From: Paucimonas sp.
GTDB lineage: Bacteria; Pseudomonadota; Gammaproteobacteria; Burkholderiales; Burkholderiaceae_D
Direction of reading: 5' to 3'
Length of the DNA stretch: 5,629 bases
NCBI GenBank assembly: GCA_029266815.1
Contig: JAQSWC010000148.1
Coordinates: 1 to 5,629, forward strand
In this document: positions 1-5,629 of the stretch, piece by piece
Numbering within the stretch: position 1 is the stretch's first letter
Layout of the letters: every line of letters starts with the position of its first letter
The notes under the pieces: model-generated
Told to the model about the DNA's origin: nothing
Databases searched by the model: none
Seen by the model: only the letters and a program-made list of their open reading frames with translations
Made by a program: the position numbers and the translations under genes

Positions 1-86
1 AGGACAGCTTCCTCTAACTCGAGCATCCTTCGGCTTATGAGGGAGGGCTTATCGGGGCCCACTTTTTGATCGCTCGCCAACGTCAT
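1..86 (-). CDS. Sensor histidine kinase paralog, N-terminal fragment (runs off left edge)
   Basis: Reading leftward from the ATG at 86-84 gives 28 complete codons, then the edge. The peptide begins MTLASDQ and has SRRMLEL at residues 18-24. Aligned without gaps to the kinase at 3967-5115, 17 of 28 residues are identical, including MTLASDQ at 1-7 and SRRMLEL at exactly 18-24. A strong Shine-Dalgarno (AAGGAG) lies 7 nt before the ATG. Homology plus ribosome site make this a real gene start despite its shortness. By homology it should be a cytosolic sensor kinase with a helical N-terminal sensory region; the catalytic part is outside the window, so kinase function is inferred. It lies downstream of the MFS transporter on the same strand, 211 nt away. 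It could also be a truncated copy or a protein sharing only this N-terminal domain. Confidence 0.82.
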   Translation of the reverse strand, partial: MTLASDQKVGPDKPSLISRRMLELEEAV

Positions 87-297
87 TCTGCCGCTCCTTG
101 CCGAGGCTGTTTCAAAATAGACCGTGAATCCTCTCCGCTGTTCTACATTCCTTTGCCAACCACTATCCGGGTTGCTTCCTGTTAAAGCAGCCAGGCAATG
201 CACAGTACATGCAGGATGTGAGGCTTGGTCATGTCATTTGTTCAGAACGGCTCATAGAGTGACACGTTTCGAGAGTCGGCAGTTCCGGGGAAGATCG
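87..297. other. Intergenic region between MFS transporter and kinase paralog
   Basis: Apart from the ribosome site, no gene is supported in this gap. A weak hairpin lies at 170-192: an 8-bp stem (GGTTGCTT with AAGCAGCC, one G-T wobble) around a 7-nt loop. No U-run follows it on either strand, so it is not a standard intrinsic terminator. TATTTT on the minus strand near 112-117 could be a -10 box for the paralog, but no matching -35 lies at the right distance. The gap is long enough for the paralog to have its own promoter, but I cannot place one. Confidence 0.5.
94..99 (-). promoter_or_regulatory. Ribosome binding site of the left-edge kinase paralog
   Basis: The minus strand reads AAGGAG here, 7 nt upstream of the ATG at 86-84. 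It is a near-consensus Shine-Dalgarno at good spacing. It fixes the start of a gene that would otherwise be too short to call. Confidence 0.75.
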
Positions 298-1506
298 TCA
301 TGCCACTGCCGGCCGCGCTTCAGGAAAAGGCTTGAATGCCATTGAGGTCAGGAAAGCCCCTATCCCAATACCGAAGGCACCGACAAAAAGCCACTGATAA
401 CTGCCGAACGTATCGAAGACCAGACCTCCCGCCAACGGCCCGGTTGCCATGCCGAGGCTGCCGGCCATGGTAGTGGCGCCGATGAGGGTGCCCATCATGG
501 AGAGCGGAAAGTTCTCGCGGATGAGCACGGCGTAAAGCGGCATGACGCCCGCATAGATGAAGCCGAACAGCGCTGCGACCGCGTAGAACGCGCCCAGTTC
601 GCGCACGAACACATAGCCCAGTGCACCAAACGCCTGCGCCAGCAGTCCGATCACCAGAATGCGTTTGGCGCCGAAGCGGTCGCCAAGGAGGCCAAAGGCG
701 ACGCGGCCGCCCAGGCCGGCGAGTCCTTCCAGGCTGTAGATCGACACGGCGGCAATCAACGGTATGCCGCAGGCAACCGCATAACCGACCGTGTGAAAGA
801 TCGGGCCGGAATGGGTGGCGCAGCAGAAGAAGTTGGTTAGCAGAAGGATGATGAATTGCGGCGACTTGAATGCCTGGCTTCTGGTCATTGCGGGCGGCAA
901 CGTTTCTGCTGCACCCAAGGCCGCGCTTCCATGTGTCACGGCCGGTGGGCGGCGCACCAGTAGCGCCGCCGGAATCATCACGATGGCGGCAAGGATGCCG
1001 ATGAGCAGAAGCGAGGTTCTCCAGTCGCGCGTGGAGACCAGCCAAGCAGCCAGCGGTGATACAGTCATTGGGGCCATGCCCATGCCGGCAGAGACGAGCG
1101 ACACGGCCAGGCCGCGCCCGGTCTCGAACCAGCCCGTTACGCACGCCATCATCGGCGCAAAGATGGCGGCAGTCGAGCCGCCGACCAGCAGACCGAACAC
1201 AAGCTGGAACTGGAGTAGCGAAGTCGCCCGGCTTGCGAGCATTAGACTCGCCGCGAGGATGACCGATCCGATCAGCACGACGGGGCGCGGGCCGATGCGA
1301 TCCGACAAGGCACCCCATCCTATGCTCGCGACTGCGAGGGAGACGAAGCCGATCGTCATCGCGGTGGAAATGCCGCTGACCGACCAGCCGGTGTCGCTGA
1401 AGATGGGTCGAAGAAGCACAGGCAGTGAAAACATGGCGCCGATGGCCATGCAGCCCATCAGGCCGCCGGCAGCAACGATCACCCAGCGATACGATGAATT
1501 GGTCAT
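298..1506 (-). CDS. MFS transporter, monocarboxylate/oxalate-formate antiporter-like
   Basis: A 402-residue inner-membrane transporter of usual MFS length, with about 12 hydrophobic segments in two six-helix halves. These are joined by a hydrophilic loop at about residues 185-215 (RRPP onward). Motif A of the first half is GALSDRIGPRP at 65-75, with Asp69 and Arg70. A second copy, GLLGDRFGAKR, lies at 272-282. The stretch RGLAVSLVSAGMGMAP (131-146) followed by DWR (161-163) resembles the helix 4-5 region of MCT/OFA-type bacterial carriers, so a small organic anion is a reasonable substrate guess, not shown by sequence. The ATG at 1506 has GGAGAG just upstream. No signal peptide is expected. 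It is divergent from the hybrid kinase and codirectional with the left-edge paralog. No dedicated regulator sits beside it. Family call is firm; subfamily is moderate. Confidence 0.93.
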   Translation of the reverse strand: MTNSSYRWVIVAAGGLMGCMAIGAMFSLPVLLRPIFSDTGWSVSGISTAMTIGFVSLAVASIGWGALSDRIGPRPVVLIGSVILAASLMLASRATSLLQFQLVFGLLVGGSTAAIFAPMMACVTGWFETGRGLAVSLVSAGMGMAPMTVSPLAAWLVSTRDWRTSLLLIGILAAIVMIPAALLVRRPPAVTHGSAALGAAETLPPAMTRSQAFKSPQFIILLLTNFFCCATHSGPIFHTVGYAVACGIPLIAAVSIYSLEGLAGLGGRVAFGLLGDRFGAKRILVIGLLAQAFGALGYVFVRELGAFYAVAALFGFIYAGVMPLYAVLIRENFPLSMMGTLIGATTMAGSLGMATGPLAGGLVFDTFGSYQWLFVGAFGIGIGAFLTSMAFKPFPEARPAVA

Positions 1507-1510
1507 TTTT

Positions 1511-1516
1511 CTCTCC
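1511..1516 (-). promoter_or_regulatory. Ribosome binding site of the MFS transporter
   Basis: The minus strand reads GGAGAG here, followed by an A-rich spacer into the ATG at 1506-1504. The GGAG core is 6 nt from the start. It supports this ATG over any upstream start. Confidence 0.75.
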
Positions 1517-1767
1517 GGGGACAGGCAGGTCTTTCAATTCCTTGCTGTTTATAGGGCTGTCGGCAACGGTAGCTGGTATTCCGGTGCATGGAGCTTGTTC
1601 ACCTGCGCCAGAGCACGCCTATCCGCAGAAAGTACCTTGGCAGAGGCAGCCAGGCGCGCAAATGGTAGGTGGTAATCGCAGTCTGCGCAATGCGCGTCGC
1701 TTTGCAACGCCATATCGGCGTGATCCATTTTCACTACTGGGTTGCATGACCGGAATTAAAGGTAGCG

Positions 1768-1792
1768 AATTTTTTAAAAATTATTTTTTTTC
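1768..1792. promoter_or_regulatory. AT-rich patch with A/T palindrome, possible UP element or nucleoid-protein site
   Basis: About 25 bp are almost pure A/T in an otherwise GC-rich window. It contains AATTTTT-T-AAAAATT (1768-1782), a 15-bp palindrome, then a run of seven to eight T. A/T tracts like this bend DNA and can act as UP elements or H-NS-type sites. As a terminator it lacks a GC stem. It lies about 175 bp upstream of the hybrid kinase start. Its role is inference. Confidence 0.35.
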
Positions 1793-1965
1793 TTGCTGTC
1801 CAATTTCGCTGGCCCCATTGCTTGCTACATGGTGCAGGCACAGCGGGCTCATATGTAGAGCCTATTCCAGTAGGGAACGGATCCGCGCCGGTTCGATCCT
1901 TACTGATCAAGTTCTCAGTAGTGCCCTTATCGAATTTCACCCCATTGCGGACAAGCGATCAATAC

Positions 1966-3696
1966 ATGGAGACATTTCTACGCATTCCTGTAGAACACTT
2001 TCAGCGCCTCTTTGAAAATGCACCCGGTTCGTTTCTGATCCTGCTGCCCGATGCTGATTTCACCATCGTTGGCGTATCGGAAAATTATCTACGCGATACC
2101 CTGAAAACGCGTGAAGAAATTATCGGTCGTCCCATCTTCGCCGCCTTTCCGGACAACCCGCAGGTGGATCACGCCGACGCTACCAAAAACCTCCGGGCTT
2201 CGCTTGCGCGCGTGATCCATACGAAGGCTACTGACATCATGGCGATACAGCGTTATGACGTTCTGCGTCCCAATGGAAAAGACTTTGAAAAACGGTATTG
2301 GAGCCCTGTCAATCGTCCGGTCCTGACCGCGCAAGGCGAGATCGATTACATCATTCACCGCGTGCAGAACGTGACTGATTATGCCGATCTGGTCGAGGAA
2401 AGAAACCTGCAACGAGGCGCGTCGGAAGAGTTGAGCGCTCGCAACCAGAGAATGGAAGCGGAAATCATTCAGCGCAGCAGGGAACTCGATCGTGTCAATG
2501 CAGAGCTGCGGAAAGCCAATGAAGAGTTGAAAGACTACGCAGAGCAGGCGCGCAAGGAAGCGCAGCACAAGGATGAGTTTCTTGCCATGCTGGCTCATGA
2601 GTTGCGCAACCCGCTGGCGGCGATTTCCTCGTCCGTCGAGCTGTTGGGAGTGATTCAGGACGATCCAGCCAAAGTCACGCACATACGGGACATCTGCCGC
2701 CGGCAGCTGGGTAATCTCACCACGCTCGTGGATGATCTGCTCGACGTCTCGCGTATCAGCCGCGGTGCCCTGGATCTGCGCCGTGCGCCGCTGGATTTAC
2801 GCGACATCATTCAAAACGCTGTCCATACCGTGCGGACGCCGGTGGATCAGCGCGGGATAAGCATCCATACCCAGATGGCATCTGGCATCTATCCGCTGCT
2901 GGGGGATTCGACCCGCCTTGAGCAGGCGTTGACCAATTTGCTGACCAATGCAGTGAAGTACTCCGAGCCGGGCGGGAAAATCGATATTTCACTGTCCGCC
3001 GAATCAACCGGCGACGCGGAACGCGCAGTATTGCAGGTCAGGGACTATGGAAGAGGAATTCCGCCTTCGAAGCTTTCCGATATTTTCGGCATGTTCGTTC
3101 AGGTCGACACTGGCATCGACCGGGCACGGGGCGGCTTGGGTATCGGCCTGACACTGGTGCAGAAACTGGTGGAAATGCATGGAGGAACTGTTGAAGCCCA
3201 TAGTGAAGGGCTGGGCCATGGCAGTACATTTACGCTTCGCTTGCCGCTCGATGCCAGCGTTTCGGTGCCGGCATCGGGCAAACAGCAAGAGGCCACGCCC
3301 TTGTGTGTGAACGCACAGGGGCGCATCCTGATCATCGAAGACAACGTCGATGCGCGCGAAACCTTGAAGTCCTTGCTGGAATCGTATGGCTACCGGGTGG
3401 AGGTGGCGGCCGATGGCGAAGAGGGGCTCAAGCGTCTTCGGACAGTGCAGCCGGACGTGGCCATCGTGGACATCGGATTGCCAGGGCTCGACGGCTACGA
3501 GGTGGCGCGACGGATTCGCACTGCACCGGAAGGCCGTAAGGTTAAGCTGGTTGCCCTAAGCGGCTACAGCGGAGCAGAGACGAAAGCAAAGGCCATCAAT
3601 GCCGGTTTCAACATGCATATGGCAAAGCCGCTGCATCCTGCGGATCTGACGAAAATACTGGAAATGCCGCAGCGTGCCGGCGATACGCAGCACTGA
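1966..3696 (+). CDS. Hybrid sensor histidine kinase/response regulator (PAS-HisKA-HATPase-REC)
   Basis: A soluble 576-residue hybrid kinase, numbered from the ATG at 1966. Order: PAS sensor about 16-140 (including FEKRYWSPVNRPV); long charged coiled coil about 142-208; HisKA with phospho-acceptor His211 in AHELRNPL; HATPase_c with N box NLLTNAVKY (Asn328), G1 box DYGRGIP (Asp360) and G2 box GGLGIGL (about 389-395); receiver domain about 453-569 with acidic pair Glu458/Asp459, phospho-acceptor Asp502 in VDIGLPGLDGYE, Ser532 and Lys554. Every catalytic residue expected is present, so it should autophosphorylate and pass phosphate to its own receiver. There are no membrane segments, so a cytoplasmic signal is expected; the PAS ligand is unknown. 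No output domain or HPt is present. The open frame extends upstream to a TTG at 1822, but those 48 codons look non-coding. The ribosome site is weak (GCGGA about 14 nt away), so the start is less certain than the function. Confidence 0.93.
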   Translation: METFLRIPVEHFQRLFENAPGSFLILLPDADFTIVGVSENYLRDTLKTREEIIGRPIFAAFPDNPQVDHADATKNLRASLARVIHTKATDIMAIQRYDVLRPNGKDFEKRYWSPVNRPVLTAQGEIDYIIHRVQNVTDYADLVEERNLQRGASEELSARNQRMEAEIIQRSRELDRVNAELRKANEELKDYAEQARKEAQHKDEFLAMLAHELRNPLAAISSSVELLGVIQDDPAKVTHIRDICRRQLGNLTTLVDDLLDVSRISRGALDLRRAPLDLRDIIQNAVHTVRTPVDQRGISIHTQMASGIYPLLGDSTRLEQALTNLLTNAVKYSEPGGKIDISLSAESTGDAERAVLQVRDYGRGIPPSKLSDIFGMFVQVDTGIDRARGGLGIGLTLVQKLVEMHGGTVEAHSEGLGHGSTFTLRLPLDASVSVPASGKQQEATPLCVNAQGRILIIEDNVDARETLKSLLESYGYRVEVAADGEEGLKRLRTVQPDVAIVDIGLPGLDGYEVARRIRTAPEGRKVKLVALSGYSGAETKAKAINAGFNMHMAKPLHPADLTKILEMPQRAGDTQH

Positions 3697-3724
3697 AATG
3701 CCGTGCCTGGCGGGAGGCCGATGT

Positions 3725-3741
3725 GCGGGAATGCGCCCCGC
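3725..3741 (+). other. Weak GC hairpin after the hybrid kinase
   Basis: GCGGG (3725-3729) pairs with CCCGC (3737-3741) across a 7-nt loop, starting 28 nt after the kinase stop. No U-run follows, so it is not a canonical intrinsic terminator. It may only slow transcription or be chance in GC-rich DNA. Confidence 0.2.
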
Positions 3742-3761
3742 GGTAGTAGATTCATCGGCCG

Positions 3762-3780
3762 TGCACAATGTCATTGTGCA
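3762..3780. promoter_or_regulatory. Perfect 19-bp palindrome, candidate operator
   Basis: TGCACAATG-T-CATTGTGCA: 9-bp arms mirrored exactly around one central base. It lies in the 270-bp gap between the two kinase genes, ending 186 bp before the ATG of the second kinase. The one-base centre suits a site for a symmetric dimeric regulator; as RNA it could form a 7-bp stem with a 5-nt loop, but no U-run follows. It resembles the NtrC-type TGCAC...GTGCA pattern, but the inner spacing is 9 instead of the usual 7, so I do not assign it to NtrC. No convincing -10/-35 pair was found nearby. A short A/T-rich stretch at 3911-3926 is the best place for promoter melting. Confidence 0.5.
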
Positions 3781-3954
3781 ACGTGAAGGTCCCTGACGCG
3801 GGCGAGCCGGACAGTTTAAGAAAGCCTTACCGAAATGCTTGTTTCGCGCAGCGCATCCCAACTTTTCGTCATCACTGTTGTCTGCACTAGCAGTAGCTTC
3901 GGCCGCCTCCAATAACAATAATTTTCCTGCAAGCAAACCCAGTCTTCCTATAAC

Positions 3955-3960
3955 GGAAAA
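3955..3960 (+). promoter_or_regulatory. Ribosome binding site deciding the start of the second kinase
   Basis: GGAAAA, 6 nt before the ATG at 3967. The in-frame GTG at 3961 directly abuts this site, so it cannot be served by it. Together with the paralog, which also begins MTLASDQ, this favours ATG 3967. Confidence 0.55.
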
Positions 3961-3966
3961 GTGCCC

Positions 3967-5115
3967 ATGACCTTGGCCAGTGACCAGAACGATGATGAAA
4001 ACAGGCTGTCCGCCACGTCGCGCAGGATGCTCGAGCTTCGCGAAATCGTTCTTTCGGAATGGGAACAGAAAGTGCGCCGGTCCTTCGAGGAAGCGAAGCA
4101 GCTGCGCTCTCCGATCATCATCAATACCATCCCGGCTTTCTACGACAATATCGCCGAAGCCGTAACCGCGGATTACCCGCGCAGCAGCGCTACCGAATCC
4201 AATTCACTGGCCAGCGAACATGGCGGCGAGCGCGCGCGGCTTACCCACTACGATCCCGAAACCCTGATCATGGAATACCAGATCTTCAGGGCGACCATTC
4301 TGGATGTCATGGACCGTCATGGAGTGACGCTGACTCCGCAGGAACTACGTGCGATCAATACATCGATAGACGATGCGATCCGTGAAGCCGTAATGGCGTT
4401 TTCCCTGGTGGTGACAGGCATGCGTGAACAGTTCATCGCGGCACTCACGCATGACATGCGCGGCCCGCTCGGCGTGGCGAGCATGGCCGCCGAGCTGATC
4501 CGGTTAACGACCGACTCTCCCAAGACCCAGGAGTTGTCGACCAGGATTCTCGAAAACATTGCGCGCGTGGATGCCATGGTGCAGGAGCTGCTCGACACCA
4601 TTGTTTTTCAGCATGGCCAAAAGCTGAAGTTGGAGTTCGAGCAGTTCGACATGCTTTCGCTGGTACACACCGTTCTGCGGCATATGGATATTCCGAACGA
4701 CAGGCCTTGTGACGTTGTGGGCGAGCCTGTAACAGGCTGGTGGAGCCGCGATGTGGTGAAACGCTCGATTGAAAACCTGATCGGAAATGCGGTGAAGTAC
4801 GGTGCGGCAAATACACCCATTCACATAAAGCTATCGCAAACGCATGAACGCGTAGGGCTTTCCGTTCACAACGAAGGGCCACAGATTCCGCCTGAAGAGC
4901 AGGAATGCATCTTCCAGATTTTCCGCCGCGCCGAAATAGCCAAGCACGGCAAGCAGAAAGGATGGGGAATCGGCTTGCCCTTCGTGCGCACCGTGGTGGA
5001 AAGCCATGGCGGAAGCATCGTTGTGGACAGCAGCTCCGAAAAAGGCACCACTTTCACCATCGACCTGCCGGTCGACGCGCGGCCGTTTCAGGGGGAGAAG
5101 GAAAACCGGCGGTAG
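3967..5115 (+). CDS. Cytosolic sensor histidine kinase with RsbRD-like helical N-terminal region
   Basis: 382 residues from the ATG at 3967. Residues 1-150 are helical with no membrane segment. WEQKVR (32-37) and the PIIINTIPAFYDNIAEAV region (49-66) recall the RsbRD N-terminal domain found on some cytosolic kinases; this match is from memory and moderate. The kinase core is clear: His162 in THDMRGPL; N box ENLIGNAVKYG (269-279, Asn274); G1-like VHNEGPQIP (300-308), where Asn replaces the usual Asp; F-box-like CIFQIFRR; G2 box GWGIGLPFV (332-340); and a terminal GTTFTIDLP strand. The H-box reads HDMRG instead of HELRN, losing the E/DxxN/T phosphatase signature. It has no receiver and no response regulator beside it. 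It lies 270 bp after the hybrid kinase with a palindrome between, so separate transcription is likely. A paralog starts at the left edge. Confidence 0.92.
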   Translation: MTLASDQNDDENRLSATSRRMLELREIVLSEWEQKVRRSFEEAKQLRSPIIINTIPAFYDNIAEAVTADYPRSSATESNSLASEHGGERARLTHYDPETLIMEYQIFRATILDVMDRHGVTLTPQELRAINTSIDDAIREAVMAFSLVVTGMREQFIAALTHDMRGPLGVASMAAELIRLTTDSPKTQELSTRILENIARVDAMVQELLDTIVFQHGQKLKLEFEQFDMLSLVHTVLRHMDIPNDRPCDVVGEPVTGWWSRDVVKRSIENLIGNAVKYGAANTPIHIKLSQTHERVGLSVHNEGPQIPPEEQECIFQIFRRAEIAKHGKQKGWGIGLPFVRTVVESHGGSIVVDSSSEKGTTFTIDLPVDARPFQGEKENRR

Positions 5116-5243
5116 GCAAATTCCCCGCGTGGCTCTGCGTTTCGGGCCTTAACGATCCTGCTGCCAAACATGAACAGGTCGTCAGCTGTAGAAGTCGCAA
5201 TGACAAGCTGCAATATCCTGCGGTGCCATATGCGCTAAGGTTG

Positions 5244-5277
5244 TTCACCTGAGCAAATCAGTGTCAGAGCAGGTGAA
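5244..5277 (+). promoter_or_regulatory. Inverted repeat in the nadE leader that could mask its ribosome site
   Basis: TTCACCTG (5244-5251) is exactly complementary to CAGGTGAA (5270-5277), leaving an 18-nt loop. The right arm contains the AGGTG Shine-Dalgarno of nadE, so in RNA the stem would hide it. One such 8-bp match is near chance level for a window of this size; only its location makes it noteworthy. It does not look like a known NAD riboswitch to me. The rest of the 167-bp gap before nadE shows no clear promoter or terminator. Confidence 0.3.
5271..5275 (+). promoter_or_regulatory. Ribosome binding site of nadE
   Basis: AGGTG, 7 nt before the ATG at 5283. An in-frame TGA at 5274-5276 overlaps this site, so no earlier start is possible and ATG 5283 is fixed as the start. 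Confidence 0.75.
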
Positions 5278-5282
5278 TACCG

Positions 5283-5629
5283 ATGACGGAAAACGAAAAA
5301 ACGGTACAGGCAGGCATCATTGCCGAGCTAATGGTCTCACCGACGATCGATCCCTCCCGCGAAGCGGAGCGCCGAATATCCTTCCTGAGCGACTATGTCA
5401 TCGGCTCCGGCATGCGCGCGCTGGTTCTTGGAATCAGCGGCGGTATCGATTCCACCACTGCGGGGCGGATGGCACAGCTTGCTGCGGAACGCGCGCGCAA
5501 GCAAGGCCATGACGTGCAATTCATTGCGATGCGCCTGCCGTACGGCGTGCAACGCGATGAAGCCGATGCACAAAAGGCGCTGGCGTTCATTCAGCCCGAC
5601 CGCGTGACGACGGTGGACATCAAGCCGGC
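5283..5629 (+). CDS. nadE: NH3-dependent NAD(+) synthetase, 5' part (runs off right edge)
   Basis: The first 115 codons of NAD synthetase, which amidates deamido-NAD to NAD with ammonia and ATP, the last step of NAD synthesis, in the cytosol. The ATP-pyrophosphatase P-loop LGISGGIDST is at residues 49-58, where SGGxDS binds the pyrophosphate of ATP. FIAMRLPYGVQRDEADAQ (80-97) and LAFIQPDRV (100-108) match the E. coli NadE pattern (FIAVRLPYGVQ, AIAFIQPDRV) at the same places. There is no N-terminal nitrilase-type glutaminase domain, so it is the short ammonia-dependent form of about 275-290 residues; roughly 40 percent is visible. The gap to the upstream kinase is 167 bp, long enough for its own promoter. 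No regulator of NAD metabolism is seen nearby. Confidence 0.95.
   Translation, partial: MTENEKTVQAGIIAELMVSPTIDPSREAERRISFLSDYVIGSGMRALVLGISGGIDSTTAGRMAQLAAERARKQGHDVQFIAMRLPYGVQRDEADAQKALAFIQPDRVTTVDIKP

Larger units (their letters stand above)
1507..1965. other. Divergent intergenic region between transporter and hybrid kinase
   Basis: About 460 bp without a convincing gene. Short open frames exist on both strands (for example minus 1549-1734 and minus 1734-1940), but they lack ribosome sites and recognisable protein character. For the transporter, TATAAA on the minus strand at 1548-1553 is a possible -10 box about 42 nt before the ATG, but its -35 region (CCAGCT) is poor. For the hybrid kinase no clear sigma70 promoter was found. 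A small inverted repeat, ACGCC-ATATC-GGCGT, lies at 1707-1721 and is within what chance would give. The AT-rich patch at 1768-1792 is listed separately. Promoters for both divergent genes presumably lie here. Confidence 0.5.

Noticed and set aside
170..192. Hairpin as an intrinsic terminator of the transporter
   Set aside because: The stem has a wobble pair, is not GC-rich enough, and has no U-run after it on either strand.
320..1675. Long open frames overlapping the transporter (minus 320-1537 and plus 815-1675)
   Set aside because: They lie in other frames of the MFS gene. Their Arg/His-rich or patchy translations are typical shadows, while the 298-1506 frame has clear MFS motifs.
1685..1721. 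Short palindromes GCGCA-A-TGCGC (1685-1695) and ACGCC-ATATC-GGCGT (1707-1721) as operators
   Set aside because: Five-base arms are expected several times by chance in a window of this size, and neither is tied to a recognisable promoter.
1549..1940. Small minus-strand open frames of 61 and 68 residues in the divergent intergenic region
   Set aside because: No ribosome site, no recognisable protein character, and they span the region where promoters are expected.
3762..3780. Assigning the 19-bp palindrome to NtrC
   Set aside because: The TGCAC and GTGCA ends are 9 bases apart, not the usual 7, and no sigma54 promoter was seen beside it.
5261..5512. Plus-strand open frame of 83 residues at the right end
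   Set aside because: It is out of frame with nadE, whose frame from 5283 encodes the SGGxDS P-loop and has a good ribosome site.
1..5629. Defence system, mobile element or CRISPR array
   Set aside because: No transposase, integrase, nuclease, terminal inverted repeats or regularly spaced repeats are visible. All complete genes fit ordinary transport, signalling and NAD metabolism.

Overview
The window looks like chromosomal DNA from a moderately GC-rich betaproteobacterium, most likely Burkholderiales (Oxalobacteraceae or Burkholderiaceae type). The main reason is the start of NadE at the right edge, which closely follows the NH3-dependent NAD synthetases I remember from that group. The soluble PAS hybrid kinase and the second cytosolic kinase fit the same group. 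The placement rests on recalled family sequence, not on a search.

Layout. Bases 1-86 hold the first 28 codons of a minus-strand gene that runs off the left edge. Its N-terminus is clearly homologous to the kinase at 3967-5115, so a second copy of that kinase family lies just outside the window. Next, also on the minus strand, is a complete 12-helix MFS transporter of the monocarboxylate/oxalate-formate type (298-1506). A divergent intergenic region of about 460 bp (1507-1965), with a short very AT-rich patch, separates it from the plus-strand genes. These are a hybrid histidine kinase, PAS-coiled coil-HisKA-HATPase-REC (1966-3696); a gap holding a perfect 19-bp palindrome (3762-3780); a soluble sensor histidine kinase with a helical RsbRD-like N-terminal region (3967-5115); and the 5' part of nadE (5283 to the right edge).

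How the genes may work together. Both complete kinases lack membrane segments and should sense cytoplasmic signals. Neither has a DNA-binding partner in the window, so their output must lie elsewhere. The hybrid kinase carries its own receiver. The second kinase could in principle phosphorylate that receiver or another regulator, but this is inference. The transporter and nadE show no functional link to the kinases beyond adjacency.

The points most worth following are the paralogous kinase fragment at the left edge, the 19-bp palindrome upstream of the second kinase, and that kinase's altered H-box. I see no mobile element, CRISPR array, tRNA, rRNA or clear new defence system here.
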